Below, piece by piece: positions 45,927 to 53,925 of a DNA stretch of 53,925 bases. Position numbers and translations under genes: made by a program. The notes under the pieces were generated by a model. The model searched no databases. It saw only the letters and a list, made by a program, of their open reading frames with translations, and had not been told where the DNA came from. The first letter of the stretch is position 1; the number at the start of each line of letters is the position of its first letter. This stretch comes from Bacteroidaceae bacterium. Lineage in GTDB: Bacteria; Bacteroidota; Bacteroidia; Bacteroidales; Bacteroidaceae. The DNA is taken from contig JAFRTJ010000027.1 of NCBI GenBank assembly GCA_017427185.1, positions 1-53,925 of the forward strand, in the 5' to 3' direction.

Positions 45927-46868
45927 TTACAGCAATCTCACGCTCTTGTGCAAATTCTTTCCTTTCTTAAACAAGTCCAAGTCTGTCTGGTAACCCAGCA
46001 TCAACTCATGCGTCCCATTGAGGGCTCCTATTCCACGGGTGTACATCTCGTAACTGTACCCCAAATTGACACCATGGAAATCGATACCCAACAAAACAGC
46101 AACACTCTTAGTCGGACTATAGTTCACACCTCCATAGAGCTTGTGCTTCTCTCCGTCGTAGGCGAGACGTGCTGTGATATCTGCTCTCCAATCCTGCAAG
46201 TCGGTCCTCAAGGCAGCATTCGTCATGAGTACATATTGAGGCTGACGGAACTTCAACTTATATCCTCCTGTCAAATAGAGCGTAGGATCGATAGAGATTT
46301 CATAAATCTTATCATCACCAAGTGAAACGGACGGACTCAAACAATGCGTCGCACTTACACCCACATACCAGATCTGCTTGTAAGAATAGCGCAAACCGAC
46401 ATCCAGATCAAATCCTGTACCATTGGCTTCATTCGAAGCGAAGACAGGATCGTTAGGGTCAATCACGTCCAGGTTTGTTCCGTCAAACCCGTTTTGCAGG
46501 AGAGCCGCTCTGGCTCCTATACTGAATCTTCCTCCAAACATGGGCTGATGATACGCATACTGAAGATAAAACTTCTTGTTTTTGAAGAGCCCCATGTTAT
46601 CATTGAGGAACCCTGCGCCCATCCCGTGCTTTGGACTCAAGAAGAAAACAGGCATGTCTGCACCCACATACATACTGGCAGGAGCATCCTCGAAGCCAGC
46701 CATCTGCATACTGTATGCAGCCTGCACGTTCAGGAGACCATCTAATCCCGTCGCTGCGGGATTATAGAAGGACTGCAACGCCCAATAATTGGTGAATGCC
46801 ACGTCATACTGTGCCCTTGCTCCAAGGGCTGTCAGCAGAAACAGTCCTATCCATAGCAGTCGTTTCAT
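45927..46868 (-). CDS. porP: PorP/SprF family outer-membrane protein
   Basis: Beta-barrel outer-membrane protein that works with the T9SS ring and links it to surface substrates. 313 aa from ATG 46868 (MKRLLWIGLFLLTALGARAQ signal peptide); an ATG at 46898 is also in frame but would add ten residues in front of the signal. The start of the mature protein, YDVAFTNYWALQSFYNPAATG, is the PorP/SprF family hallmark. Alternating beta strands run to the C-terminus. First gene of porP-gldKLMN(-priA). Its leader contains a terminator-like hairpin. Confidence 0.93.
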   Translation of the reverse strand: MKRLLWIGLFLLTALGARAQYDVAFTNYWALQSFYNPAATGLDGLLNVQAAYSMQMAGFEDAPASMYVGADMPVFFLSPKHGMGAGFLNDNMGLFKNKKFYLQYAYHQPMFGGRFSIGARAALLQNGFDGTNLDVIDPNDPVFASNEANGTGFDLDVGLRYSYKQIWYVGVSATHCLSPSVSLGDDKIYEISIDPTLYLTGGYKLKFRQPQYVLMTNAALRTDLQDWRADITARLAYDGEKHKLYGGVNYSPTKSVAVLLGIDFHGVNLGYSYEMYTRGIGALNGTHELMLGYQTDLDLFKKGKNLHKSVRLL

Positions 46869-46914
46869 CCTGCTTAATATAACGAGGTGCCTTGCCATTT
46901 TATTGTATAGGAAT

Positions 46915-46948
46915 TAAAAAATATTCTCGCGCAGTTGGCGAGAATATT
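46915..46948 (-). terminator. Terminator-like hairpin in the porP leader
   Basis: On the minus strand AATATTCTCGC and GCGAGAATATT (46938-46948 and 46920-46930) pair perfectly over 11 bp around a 7-nt loop and run into TTTTT. It lies 46 nt before the porP ATG. Either it ends transcription coming from the integrase remnant side, or it is an attenuator of the T9SS operon. Confidence 0.8.
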
Positions 46949-47154
46949 ATCTTAATGCTCTTCTTAATACTCATCCTCGTTGAAAACTTATGCTTCACTT
47001 GATTAACAATCACTTATATTTGATTTACACATTTTTAGCCAAACAAACTGCACCAACTGAGACGACAACAGGCGATTGAATGGCTAAATGGACAAACAAA
47101 CAACTCACGCACATATCACATCATATTAATTAGCAGTTAACTTCTTTTGTTCTG

Positions 47155-47162
47155 CAAAAATA
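47155..47162 (-). promoter_or_regulatory. Candidate -7 box for the porP-gldKLMN operon
   Basis: The minus strand reads TATTTTTG (TAnnTTTG), about 287 nt before the porP ATG. No TTTG at 19-20 nt upstream. No other TAnnTTTG is seen between it and porP. In Porphyromonas the operon depends on PorXY and an ECF sigma factor, which would use a different promoter. Confidence 0.35.
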
Positions 47163-47473
47163 CAAATAATCATCTATAAATCATCGAAGTCAACTAATTT
47201 TTCGAAATAATTTAATCAATATTTGTAATATACCGCAATGAAAAGATATCAAAAACCGTTTTATTCATAAATATGAGCAGATTTTACATCTAAAATCATG
47301 TTCCCCACAATAATTTACAAACCCAATCATCATTTCTAGTACTATCGCTCACAATTCGATTGTATGATCACAAAAAAATAGCCCCCAATACTTGTTCTCA
47401 TTTTTCCTTGTTTTCAACTTAGAAATAGCGTCTTTGGTTTCATTTCTGGACGAAATAGAACCAACAAATAGGT

Positions 47474-47740
47474 TTAGCCCTGCCCGACTACTTTCAGTTG
47501 TGGAGTTATCTTTGGCTTCAACGTGATGCGGTTGACACTCTCACGCTTACTCTCGTCAGCCATAGTCGCATAGATCTGAGTGGTCGAGACATTCTTGTGT
47601 CCCAACATGTGCTGTACAGTATAGAAACTTGTACCGGCATCGACCTGCAAGGAGCCGAAGGTGTGACGGGCACAATGGAAGGTGATGTGCTTGGTGATGC
47701 CCGCTGCCTTCAGCCAGTTCTTCAAGGTGGTGTGGGCCAT
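47474..47740 (-). pseudogene. C-terminal remnant of a tyrosine integrase
   Basis: 88-codon open frame holding only the end of a tyrosine recombinase: HCARHTFG (second catalytic His and Arg), MLGHKNVS (His) and TTQIYAT (Tyr nucleophile). The N-terminal arm-binding and core-binding domains and the first catalytic Arg and Lys are missing. Upstream of the ATG the same frame meets a TAG after 10 codons of AAA-rich sequence. It resembles integrases of Bacteroidales conjugative or mobilisable elements, so this is probably debris of an excised or decayed element. Expression is doubtful. Confidence 0.8.
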
Positions 47741-47870
47741 TTTTATGTCTTTTTTATTTGTCTTTACGTTCTATTTCCCAGCTAATCCGTCATCCTTTCT
47801 GTTTCTTCATCTTGTCTCAGTTGGTGAGAGTGTTATCTGTCATCACTTGTGCTGACGGGGCTTCGGCAAT

Positions 47871-50800
47871 TCACTTGCTCCAGAGCAGGGTGCCATCGCT
47901 GGCCTGCCCTTCTGCCTCCACGCTGATTTGGGTGGTGCGTGAGTTGTTGTAGAAGGTGATGCGGGCCTGTCCGTTCTCGTCGAGCTGGAGGTTGGGATTC
48001 CAGTAGAGCGTGCGGCGGTAATCTGTGGGCTCTGGCGGTGTCTGCTTCGAGTAGTCGGGAGAATAGAACTCGGCGGGATAGGCGAAGCCAGGGATGGGAA
48101 TGCAGCGGTCACGATAGACAGCATGCTGGCCCTCATCCTCATAAGGATAATCTGCAATATGAATCTCTGGCAGGTTGCTTCCCTGATAGTGTATGTCGCC
48201 TTCCCTGCGAGGACAGTAGTCGGTGTAGACCACCTGTTTCTCTATCACTCCCAGACCAAGGTACTTCCTGCGCTCTCCCAATGACAGGCTGTAGGACTGA
48301 GGATAGGATTTCAGGAACTTCCCCCAAAAGGCAGAATCTTCAGGAGCAATATTGTCACCCAGTACGGTACGCAAATGCGAAGTGGCTCCATAGCGGTGAC
48401 GGATACGGCTGTACTGCTGAACCTTGTTGTCTCTCTCTTCCATATCAGTCTCAGACAAGACAGAAACACTGGCCAGTCCCATGTCTCCTAAATAGGTACG
48501 TGCCAGAAGATCATCTGCATAATACATGCCAGCATCCATAATTGCATTGTGCGCCTCTATCCCATCCACGATGAAGGCAGGATGGGTGTCAGAGAATTGA
48601 CGAAGGCCACGCAGCCTTGACCTCACGGAGATTTCCTTCAGGGTTTTCGTCCCATCCTCCGAAACCTGGGGACTTTTTGCAGCCATAGGATCAGGCATAA
48701 GATTAACCTGATAGAAGGTATAGGGTTTCACAAAACGGGGATAAGGGAAGTCTACCAGAACCTGCAGCTCTGAGGGTGTGATCTGCTCCTTGCGCAGTTC
48801 TTTCATGCTGAGGTATTCAGGATCGTACATCTCTTCCCATTGATAAGGTACGCTACTGTCGTATTTGTCGGCTGGAAGGGCTCCCAAATAAAGTATGCAG
48901 TCACCGTAGAAATGGGGCATCACGAGAGTGAAACGACCTCCTTGCTGAGTCTGTCTGTCGGCTAATGGGAGTTGGTCATCAGTACTTACCGCAGTGGCAC
49001 GGACGACAGCCTCTTCCTTTACCCCCTCGCGAAAGTCTCTTCTCTGTTCAGGAGATTCTCCAGAGTAGTATTCAGGATGCAGGATGCGTCGCTCTGTCTC
49101 GATCTCCTGGCAGCGCGGGTCAGCATTGCCTGGGCGGCAAACTCGTCCAGTCAGTATCTGTGTCGTCTCTTTTGGCTGGGTCAGGTCCCATGCGCCACGA
49201 ACAGCCATTTCTCGCCAGTTAAAACGTCGCCATCCCTGGGTCATCATCAAAAGGTCGAGTGCTTGACGGTGTTCTTCATCATCTTTTTCGAAGAACCATT
49301 TGGGATTGGGCACGAAACCGCGTATCTCGCTGCCCAGCAGCATTTCTGTAAGGATGGTTCCATTGTCGAAACTGTTGTCGCTGTTTCTCGCATCACAAAC
49401 GCTTAGGGAAACCTTGCCTTCCTCCGTTTCCCTTGTTGAAGAAATGGTCAGGTTGATTGGCTCATAGGGAGTATAACTCTCTTTGGCTCCACTGACACTC
49501 AAAGTTGGTTGCATCACATCCATCTTGGTGATAAAGAAAAGGCGGTCAGCCCAGACACGTCCCTGAGAATCAAAAACCGTCAATTGGTTCACTCCTGTGC
49601 CTAATTCGGAATCCTTAATCAAGAAAGCTGATTCCTTTTGGGATGGCTGAAGGAATCTCTCCACGACACCCTCATGCATAACGGTCATTCCCAAACTGTC
49701 AGGATTCAAGTCGCCTGTCACATGAAGTCCTATCATTACTCCTTCATCCACAATGTCGGTTCGCAACGTCACACCAATCTGTTCAGGTTGGGGTAGTTTT
49801 GCCGTGGCAGATTCCCCATCATGGGTCACAAATCTGAGTTCCTTTTCTTCTCCCTGATGTGGTGTGATGGTGAACATTCCACGCCCACGATTCAAGACAG
49901 GCACTGAATCTGCTCCAATGTGCAACCACCCCTCTACCCACTCACCATCGTCCCATGCAACTTCAAAGGCTACGCGGCAGGGTACATCAGCCACCAGATT
50001 TCCACCTTCAGGATAGAACAGCAGGATGAGTCTGCGATTCCCTTCCTTCTTTGCTTCCTTCCGTTGTAAAGGGCGGGGGGTCATGCTACGCTCGTAGCCC
50101 CCCTCCTCCAAAGGAGCATCATAGACAGGGAAGACTCGGCTGTAAAGCTTGTCGTAGTCGCGGTAGTAGTTGTGTTCCAGTTCCTTGCTGGCAAACCACT
50201 GGCTCGCCATGTGGCTATGAGGATGTTCTTGGATACCCCAGTTCAGTTGCCAGCGTGTGTATGCTCGCAGCTCATAGAATCCGCTGTAGAGATTCTCCCT
50301 GTTTAGGGCAAAGAATCCGTTGCCCCTTCCTTCTGTCATTTCTATCAGCTTGCGTTCTACCAGATATCCATCCTGGTTAAGCAATTCTACATAAAGCAAG
50401 CCACTCACCTTTGAGGGACGGTCATTGGTAGTCTGGCGTGTGTAGGCGGCAAACCAGATGGTGTCACCAAGGAAGTAGCTTGTGTTGTCCATATGGACGT
50501 ATACCTTCTCTTGGGGAATGGCTCTTCCGAAAGCTTCCATACGATCCACAAAATCGCTCAGTTTGTTGGACTGAGGAACAGTCATAGGCAAGAGAGATTT
50601 TCCTGTCAACCTCGTGGCTAAATATTCTTCTTTGCTGGTACGCTTGATGAGACCAGATTGTGCCCACATAACAGAGTCGAATCCAACGGAGTCAATGGAC
50701 TGCAGCATGTTTTCACTGTGCAGGCCCTTAGACTCTACGGGAATATTCATGTTGGTGATGTTCAGCAATGATGCCTGACACTCTATCTCTTTCTGTCTGA

Positions 50801-51803
50801 GTGAGGCTGACAGGTCTGCTATCTCAGTATATCCACGATCATGACGAAAATTGATGCGAATTTTCATCTCCAATGAATCCATACTCTGGATTGCCTCGCG
50901 GGTCACCAGCATCATGCACCCCTCAATCTCTCCATTAAAGCTCATTACCTCATAGGTGTCCATATCTACATAAAGGTCTCCTGTCATGACACTGTTTCGA
51001 GGGAAAAGCTGCGGATGCTCTGAGTTGGGACGCCACACCACTACGGGCATGGGACGCTCGTTGCGCTTGATGGAGATACAGCAAACTCTTCTCTCATCCT
51101 CGGAATACAGTTCCGTCACACGGGAATCATAATATGAAGACTGATACTTGTAGGATCTTTTATCGTGTCCCAATGGGTTGTAGAGCTTGTTCCAGAATGT
51201 GTTATCGAACATCATTGGGCTGAGTTCCATCACATGATGGAAATTCAGGTGCTGAAAAATGGATTTCTGAACCCCGTTCGTTGCCTTGGTGCCGTAGCGT
51301 CCACTCTGAAAGCTGATGTCACGCAAGTTCACAGCCGAGTGAGCCTGCAGGAATGCCTCACACAGTTCATCGCTTGTTGGCATGTCCGTCACAATACGAC
51401 AAAAGTACTGGCTTGTGGAATCCTTGTTAGTCGAGTATTCATTGTCAAGCTTCCTGACCACTTTGGAAAGGATACTTTTAGCGTTCAGCGGTCTAACGGT
51501 AACCTCTCTCATTGTATTGGTCAATGGGACAAGTGCCAACGTGGCAGGTACATCCTGTGCCTTTATTCTCAAAGTCTGGTATCCGATGAAACTGATGCGT
51601 ACTGTATCCTGAGGCGCTATCCTAAGAGTAAAATTTCCTTCTGCATTGGTAATGGTATAATTCTCCTGCGAGACATACACCGTCACATACGGCAAAGCTT
51701 CCCCTGTCTCGCTGTCCACCACATGGGCAGAAATAGTCTGTTGTGCCCAAATGGTAACAGAGAGTAAACAAAGTAAGAAAAATGCCGTAATTCGTCTAAT
51801 CAT
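47871..51803 (-). CDS. Exported 1310-aa protein: carboxypeptidase-regulatory-like, MG2-like and plug-like regions
   Basis: Signal peptide MIRRITAFFLLCLLSVTIWA. Residues about 22-105 are a CarboxypepD_reg-like beta-sandwich (TISAHVVDSETGEALPYVTV, SFIGYQTL) of the type found at the N-terminus of TonB-dependent receptors. About 440-560 resembles an alpha-2-macroglobulin MG2 domain (EKVYVHMDNTSYFLGDTIWF, then GFYELRAYTRW). About 1040-1120 resembles a TonB plug-like segment (TLKEISVRSR, AFIVDGIEAHNAIMD). The C-terminus, beginning TLYWNPNLQLDENGQARITF, is the usual end of this Bacteroidetes family. No barrel is seen. Function unknown; a surface or periplasmic receptor or anchor is plausible. It lies 78 bp after a small leader-bearing protein gene and may serve it. 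Confidence 0.75.
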   Translation of the reverse strand: MIRRITAFFLLCLLSVTIWAQQTISAHVVDSETGEALPYVTVYVSQENYTITNAEGNFTLRIAPQDTVRISFIGYQTLRIKAQDVPATLALVPLTNTMREVTVRPLNAKSILSKVVRKLDNEYSTNKDSTSQYFCRIVTDMPTSDELCEAFLQAHSAVNLRDISFQSGRYGTKATNGVQKSIFQHLNFHHVMELSPMMFDNTFWNKLYNPLGHDKRSYKYQSSYYDSRVTELYSEDERRVCCISIKRNERPMPVVVWRPNSEHPQLFPRNSVMTGDLYVDMDTYEVMSFNGEIEGCMMLVTREAIQSMDSLEMKIRINFRHDRGYTEIADLSASLRQKEIECQASLLNITNMNIPVESKGLHSENMLQSIDSVGFDSVMWAQSGLIKRTSKEEYLATRLTGKSLLPMTVPQSNKLSDFVDRMEAFGRAIPQEKVYVHMDNTSYFLGDTIWFAAYTRQTTNDRPSKVSGLLYVELLNQDGYLVERKLIEMTEGRGNGFFALNRENLYSGFYELRAYTRWQLNWGIQEHPHSHMASQWFASKELEHNYYRDYDKLYSRVFPVYDAPLEEGGYERSMTPRPLQRKEAKKEGNRRLILLFYPEGGNLVADVPCRVAFEVAWDDGEWVEGWLHIGADSVPVLNRGRGMFTITPHQGEEKELRFVTHDGESATAKLPQPEQIGVTLRTDIVDEGVMIGLHVTGDLNPDSLGMTVMHEGVVERFLQPSQKESAFLIKDSELGTGVNQLTVFDSQGRVWADRLFFITKMDVMQPTLSVSGAKESYTPYEPINLTISSTRETEEGKVSLSVCDARNSDNSFDNGTILTEMLLGSEIRGFVPNPKWFFEKDDEEHRQALDLLMMTQGWRRFNWREMAVRGAWDLTQPKETTQILTGRVCRPGNADPRCQEIETERRILHPEYYSGESPEQRRDFREGVKEEAVVRATAVSTDDQLPLADRQTQQGGRFTLVMPHFYGDCILYLGALPADKYDSSVPYQWEEMYDPEYLSMKELRKEQITPSELQVLVDFPYPRFVKPYTFYQVNLMPDPMAAKSPQVSEDGTKTLKEISVRSRLRGLRQFSDTHPAFIVDGIEAHNAIMDAGMYYADDLLARTYLGDMGLASVSVLSETDMEERDNKVQQYSRIRHRYGATSHLRTVLGDNIAPEDSAFWGKFLKSYPQSYSLSLGERRKYLGLGVIEKQVVYTDYCPRREGDIHYQGSNLPEIHIADYPYEDEGQHAVYRDRCIPIPGFAYPAEFYSPDYSKQTPPEPTDYRRTLYWNPNLQLDENGQARITFYNNSRTTQISVEAEGQASDGTLLWSK

Positions 51804-51810
51804 TTTTTTG

Positions 51811-51818
51811 CAAAGTTA
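51811..51818 (-). promoter_or_regulatory. -7 box immediately upstream of the MG2-like gene
   Basis: The minus strand reads TAACTTTG (TAnnTTTG) only 7 nt before the ATG at 51803. Transcription from it would give a leaderless or nearly leaderless mRNA. No TTTG lies 19-20 nt upstream, so it is tentative. It would separate this gene from the two upstream ones. Confidence 0.4.
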
Positions 51819-51881
51819 CAAAAAAAGATTAAATAGCGCCTAAATAAGCAGAATTAGGTATGAGCTGTTGATACTACTGCG

Positions 51882-52406
51882 TCAAGCATTATTATTTCCT
51901 GAGGGCTTTTTATAGCGTTCAGGAATATTATATGTAATAGAAATATTTATATCAATTGTTTCACTATGCATAGTTTCTGTATTATCACCATAATGAATTA
52001 TTTTATCGCAATTATAACTCACAGTGCCAGTGACAGAAACTACGTAATATCGAGACCATGTAGCAGAAATATTTGAGGAAATAACATTAATATTGGGATT
52101 GGCAACCTCAAGGGAAGCTGCAACAGAAGGACTACTGACAATTGTAAAATTTCCACTACCCCATGAAATTTTTACTCCAGTATCTGATGGGGCTCCTGTG
52201 AAGGAAACAATACTACTACCTTCTGTTAAAGGATATTGTGGTAAGTTAGCATCTGGGATTGATCCTTCTGAGCCACTTTCACTTCCAGATCCACAACCTG
52301 ATGAACCAGCTCCTCTGAGCATTTCTTCATTGTCGCTATCAAGCGAGTCAACCTCGTTCGAATTATAGACAGTTCTCATTCCTTGTAAATTCTTAATCTC
52401 TTCCAT
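51882..52406 (-). CDS. 174-aa protein with acidic leader-like N-terminus and beta-rich C-terminal domain
   Basis: I do not recognise a family. Residues 1-33 (MEEIKNLQGMRTVYNSNEVD.., ending NEEMLRGAG) are acidic, lack any signal peptide and resemble the leaders of Bacteroidales double-glycine natural-product precursors, which often end in an EEM-x-x-G-x-G stretch. Then comes a Ser/Gly-rich linker with one Cys (SSGCGSGSESGSEGS, 35-49). Residues about 63-165 look like a beta-sandwich, with a second Cys at 133 and a polar end KKPSGNNNA. It lacks a lipobox and a T9SS tail. The gene is 18 bp after a glycosyltransferase-like gene, suggesting the linker or another part is modified by that enzyme. Role as an exported, modified precursor is inference. 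Confidence 0.6.
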   Translation of the reverse strand: MEEIKNLQGMRTVYNSNEVDSLDSDNEEMLRGAGSSGCGSGSESGSEGSIPDANLPQYPLTEGSSIVSFTGAPSDTGVKISWGSGNFTIVSSPSVAASLEVANPNINVISSNISATWSRYYVVSVTGTVSYNCDKIIHYGDNTETMHSETIDINISITYNIPERYKKPSGNNNA

Positions 52407-52424
52407 TTCTTTACTTTTTTTGAG

Positions 52425-53852
52425 TTAATAACTAATTGATACTATACCGTGAAACACCATGTATTCTAATTCCTTTAATACCAATCTTTTGCATTTTTCT
52501 CCTTCGGTTTTCATTGTTGAACAGAAACAAGGGGTCAATCTCTCGTTCAATTCACTCATGGAGATTCTTCCGACATTCAATGCAACAAGAATGTTGTGTC
52601 CCAAATTACTTATTGACATCTCTCTTATTCCTCTTCCTTGCAGGGTGGGAGTAACCAGCACATCGAAATCCACCTGAGAGGGATTGACTCTCAATTTTCC
52701 GCGAATGATGTCTGTTGCTTTGAGGTTCCACTGTAAAGGGAACTCGAAGACTTTGATAAAGGGATTTCTATTAACTACCATCTTATCCAAATTAGTTGAT
52801 ATTACGTCTATTAAGGACAAAGATGACAGGCATGCTTTCTCTTGTTCAAATATCTCTGATGGAGGAATATCACTCCATTCCTTCTCTGCAGAGATCAAAA
52901 AATCCTCGTATCTGGCAATACACATTTCTACGCTTACCGATAAGCTTTGCATAAGTTTTTCCTCACTGAATCTAACATTCTGTGAAGGAAACATCTGCAG
53001 AAGAAGCAGAAAACGATCTGAGCTCTTGGAAAAAAGCGTACGGGCCAACATTTCACAGATACCAGGATTCCTTTTGTGTCCACCTAAGACATGGAAAAAC
53101 GGTTTCTCTTCAAAGTGAAGTAAATCGCAGAATTCCTTGCCTGTATACCCTTCGTCCCGCATGGGACGACCGAGCACGCTTGCCACATCCCGATTCTCTC
53201 TGTCGGCCATGACAGCCAGAAATATCTGTTCGAACAGAATATTACACCATACTCTGGAGTGCCTGCATTCAGGATCATTCATTCTGTTTTCTCTAAGGAA
53301 TCTGAAAGCAACCTCACAATAGCGGTAAATGAAATCCAGATCATTTCCTCCAAAGATGCCCATATTATAGGATGCTACAGTTTTCTCCTCCAAACGTTTC
53401 ATTACAAATTCTGGGAGTTGGATACTATGGTATGATAATATTCGATCCATCATTTTACGATAGTACCCAGTTCCTATCTCCCTGTTTTGTGCTACGAGTG
53501 GTGCTGTCAGGATTTCTTCAGAGAAGGGTTGCGAGACATACACATCCCCATCCACATGCAGGAAAGGTTTAGTCTGAAGGGAATAGGTCTTGATTTTGGC
53601 CAAGGCCCAGTGCTGGGGGAGGCAGGGAAAGTCATCGAATACGACATTCACCTCTGTATAGGGTAGGTGTAGCTTATCGATGAGGATGCGCTTTCCCTCA
53701 GAGTCGGTGTAAAGCGCAACCTCATCGTAATGCTCGCGCAGACTGAGACAGCTCAGTGCCCAAGACATCAGGTTGTACTCGGGGTGAAGCCAGCCAAAGG
53801 CATGCTTCAGCGGATCTTGTCCAGCTGTCCAGAAGGTCTGTACGATGCGCAT
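52425..53852 (-). CDS. Glycosyltransferase-like protein with winged-helix-like C-terminus
   Basis: 475-aa cytoplasmic protein. The N-terminal part (about 1-240) has the look of a GT-A glycosyltransferase: RIVQTFWTAGQ start, HYDEVALYTD, and a DxD-type motif FLHVDGDVYV with Asp101 and Asp103 for the sugar-nucleotide metal. It resembles uncharacterised Bacteroidetes DUF6734-type proteins, as far as I can recall. The last about 80 residues (396-475; HNILVALNVGRISMSELNER.., ending LKELEYMVFHGIVSIS) follow the pattern of PqqD-like winged-helix peptide-recognition domains. That domain would bind a leader peptide, which fits the small gene 18 bp downstream. Both statements are by-eye comparisons. The upstream gene is cut by the window edge. 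Confidence 0.65.
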   Translation of the reverse strand: MRIVQTFWTAGQDPLKHAFGWLHPEYNLMSWALSCLSLREHYDEVALYTDSEGKRILIDKLHLPYTEVNVVFDDFPCLPQHWALAKIKTYSLQTKPFLHVDGDVYVSQPFSEEILTAPLVAQNREIGTGYYRKMMDRILSYHSIQLPEFVMKRLEEKTVASYNMGIFGGNDLDFIYRYCEVAFRFLRENRMNDPECRHSRVWCNILFEQIFLAVMADRENRDVASVLGRPMRDEGYTGKEFCDLLHFEEKPFFHVLGGHKRNPGICEMLARTLFSKSSDRFLLLLQMFPSQNVRFSEEKLMQSLSVSVEMCIARYEDFLISAEKEWSDIPPSEIFEQEKACLSSLSLIDVISTNLDKMVVNRNPFIKVFEFPLQWNLKATDIIRGKLRVNPSQVDFDVLVTPTLQGRGIREMSISNLGHNILVALNVGRISMSELNERLTPCFCSTMKTEGEKCKRLVLKELEYMVFHGIVSISY

Positions 53853-53925
53853 TTGTTTTTACTTATTCCGCTCACTTAACCAGCACCTTGGCTATCGTCG
53901 AGCTGCTTTACGTTCGGGGAAGTCG
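53853..53925 (-). other. Right edge; probable 3' end of an upstream minus-strand gene
   Basis: All three minus-strand frames entering from the edge close within this 73-bp stretch: at TAA (53908-53910), TAG (53892-53894) and TAA (53876-53878). So any upstream gene ends here, 23 nt or more before the glycosyltransferase-like ATG. Too little remains to identify it. No promoter or hairpin is visible. Confidence 0.3.

Larger units (their letters stand above)
46869..47473. other. Long leader/intergenic region upstream of porP
   Basis: 605 bp without a supported gene. On the minus strand it contains a perfect 11-bp hairpin plus T run (46915-46948) and, farther upstream, the only TAnnTTTG box I find between the integrase remnant and porP (47155-47162). 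The stretch 47163-47473 is AT-rich and featureless to my eye. Confidence 0.55.

Noticed and set aside
47016..47023. TATATTTG box on the plus strand upstream of the integrase remnant
   Set aside because: It points to the plus strand, where no gene follows, so it is most likely a chance match in AT-rich DNA.

Overview
The window comes from a Bacteroidota chromosome, most likely order Bacteroidales and Prevotella-like. The evidence is the complete porP-gldKLMN (type IX secretion, T9SS) operon, several promoters of the Bacteroidetes form TTTG-N19/20-TAnnTTTG, secreted proteins ending in T9SS-type tails, BACON and GH92/GH32 polysaccharide-utilisation proteins, and RpoB (1270 aa) and RpoC (1430 aa) sequences of Bacteroidales type. 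The genus is an inference; no 16S rRNA gene is present.

Region 1 (1-15016, minus strand) is the information-processing core. Read in transcription order it is rpsU, xerC, hpf, tRNA-Thr(TGT), tRNA-Tyr, tRNA-Gly, tRNA-Thr(GGT), tuf, tRNA-Trp, secE, nusG, rplK, rplA, rplJ, rplL, rpoB, rpoC. The Thr-Tyr-Gly-Thr-tuf block has the same order as thrU-tyrU-glyT-thrT-tufB of E. coli. A hairpin followed by a T run lies between rplL and rpoB, and a strong terminator follows rpoC.

Region 2 (15017-30559, mostly minus strand) is accessory. It holds a large BACON lipoprotein, a GH92 mannosidase-like enzyme, malate dehydrogenase, a small cohesin-like secreted protein, a CotH/dockerin/cohesin-like multidomain protein, a secreted esterase and a GH32 fructanase. 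No SusC/SusD pair is present. Three of these proteins end in a T9SS-like tail, so they are candidate substrates of the machine encoded in region 4. Two intergenic regions carry an array of a 10-bp near-palindrome (CAACACGTTG) repeated at exactly 22-bp intervals. One of them also holds a pair of inverted 8-nt tandem arrays around an AT-rich core.

Region 3 (30713-38131) is housekeeping: Xaa-Pro aminopeptidase and a gamma-carbonic-anhydrase-like protein on the plus strand, Kdo transferase (waaA) and glutamyl-tRNA synthetase on the minus strand, and a 7TM-HD c-di-AMP phosphodiesterase (pgpH) on the plus strand.

Region 4 (38132-47473, minus strand) is the T9SS core operon porP-gldK-gldL-gldM-gldN, apparently followed in the same transcript by priA. 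A perfect terminator-like hairpin sits in the porP leader.

Region 5 (47474-53925, minus strand) has an integrase remnant and then, in transcription order, a glycosyltransferase-like protein with a winged-helix-like C-terminus, a 174-aa protein with an acidic leader-like N-terminus and a Gly/Ser/Cys junction, and a 1310-aa exported MG2/carboxypeptidase-regulatory/plug-like protein. This looks like a peptide- or protein-modification and export cassette cut by the right edge. It and the 22-bp arrays are the best candidates for undescribed biology here.
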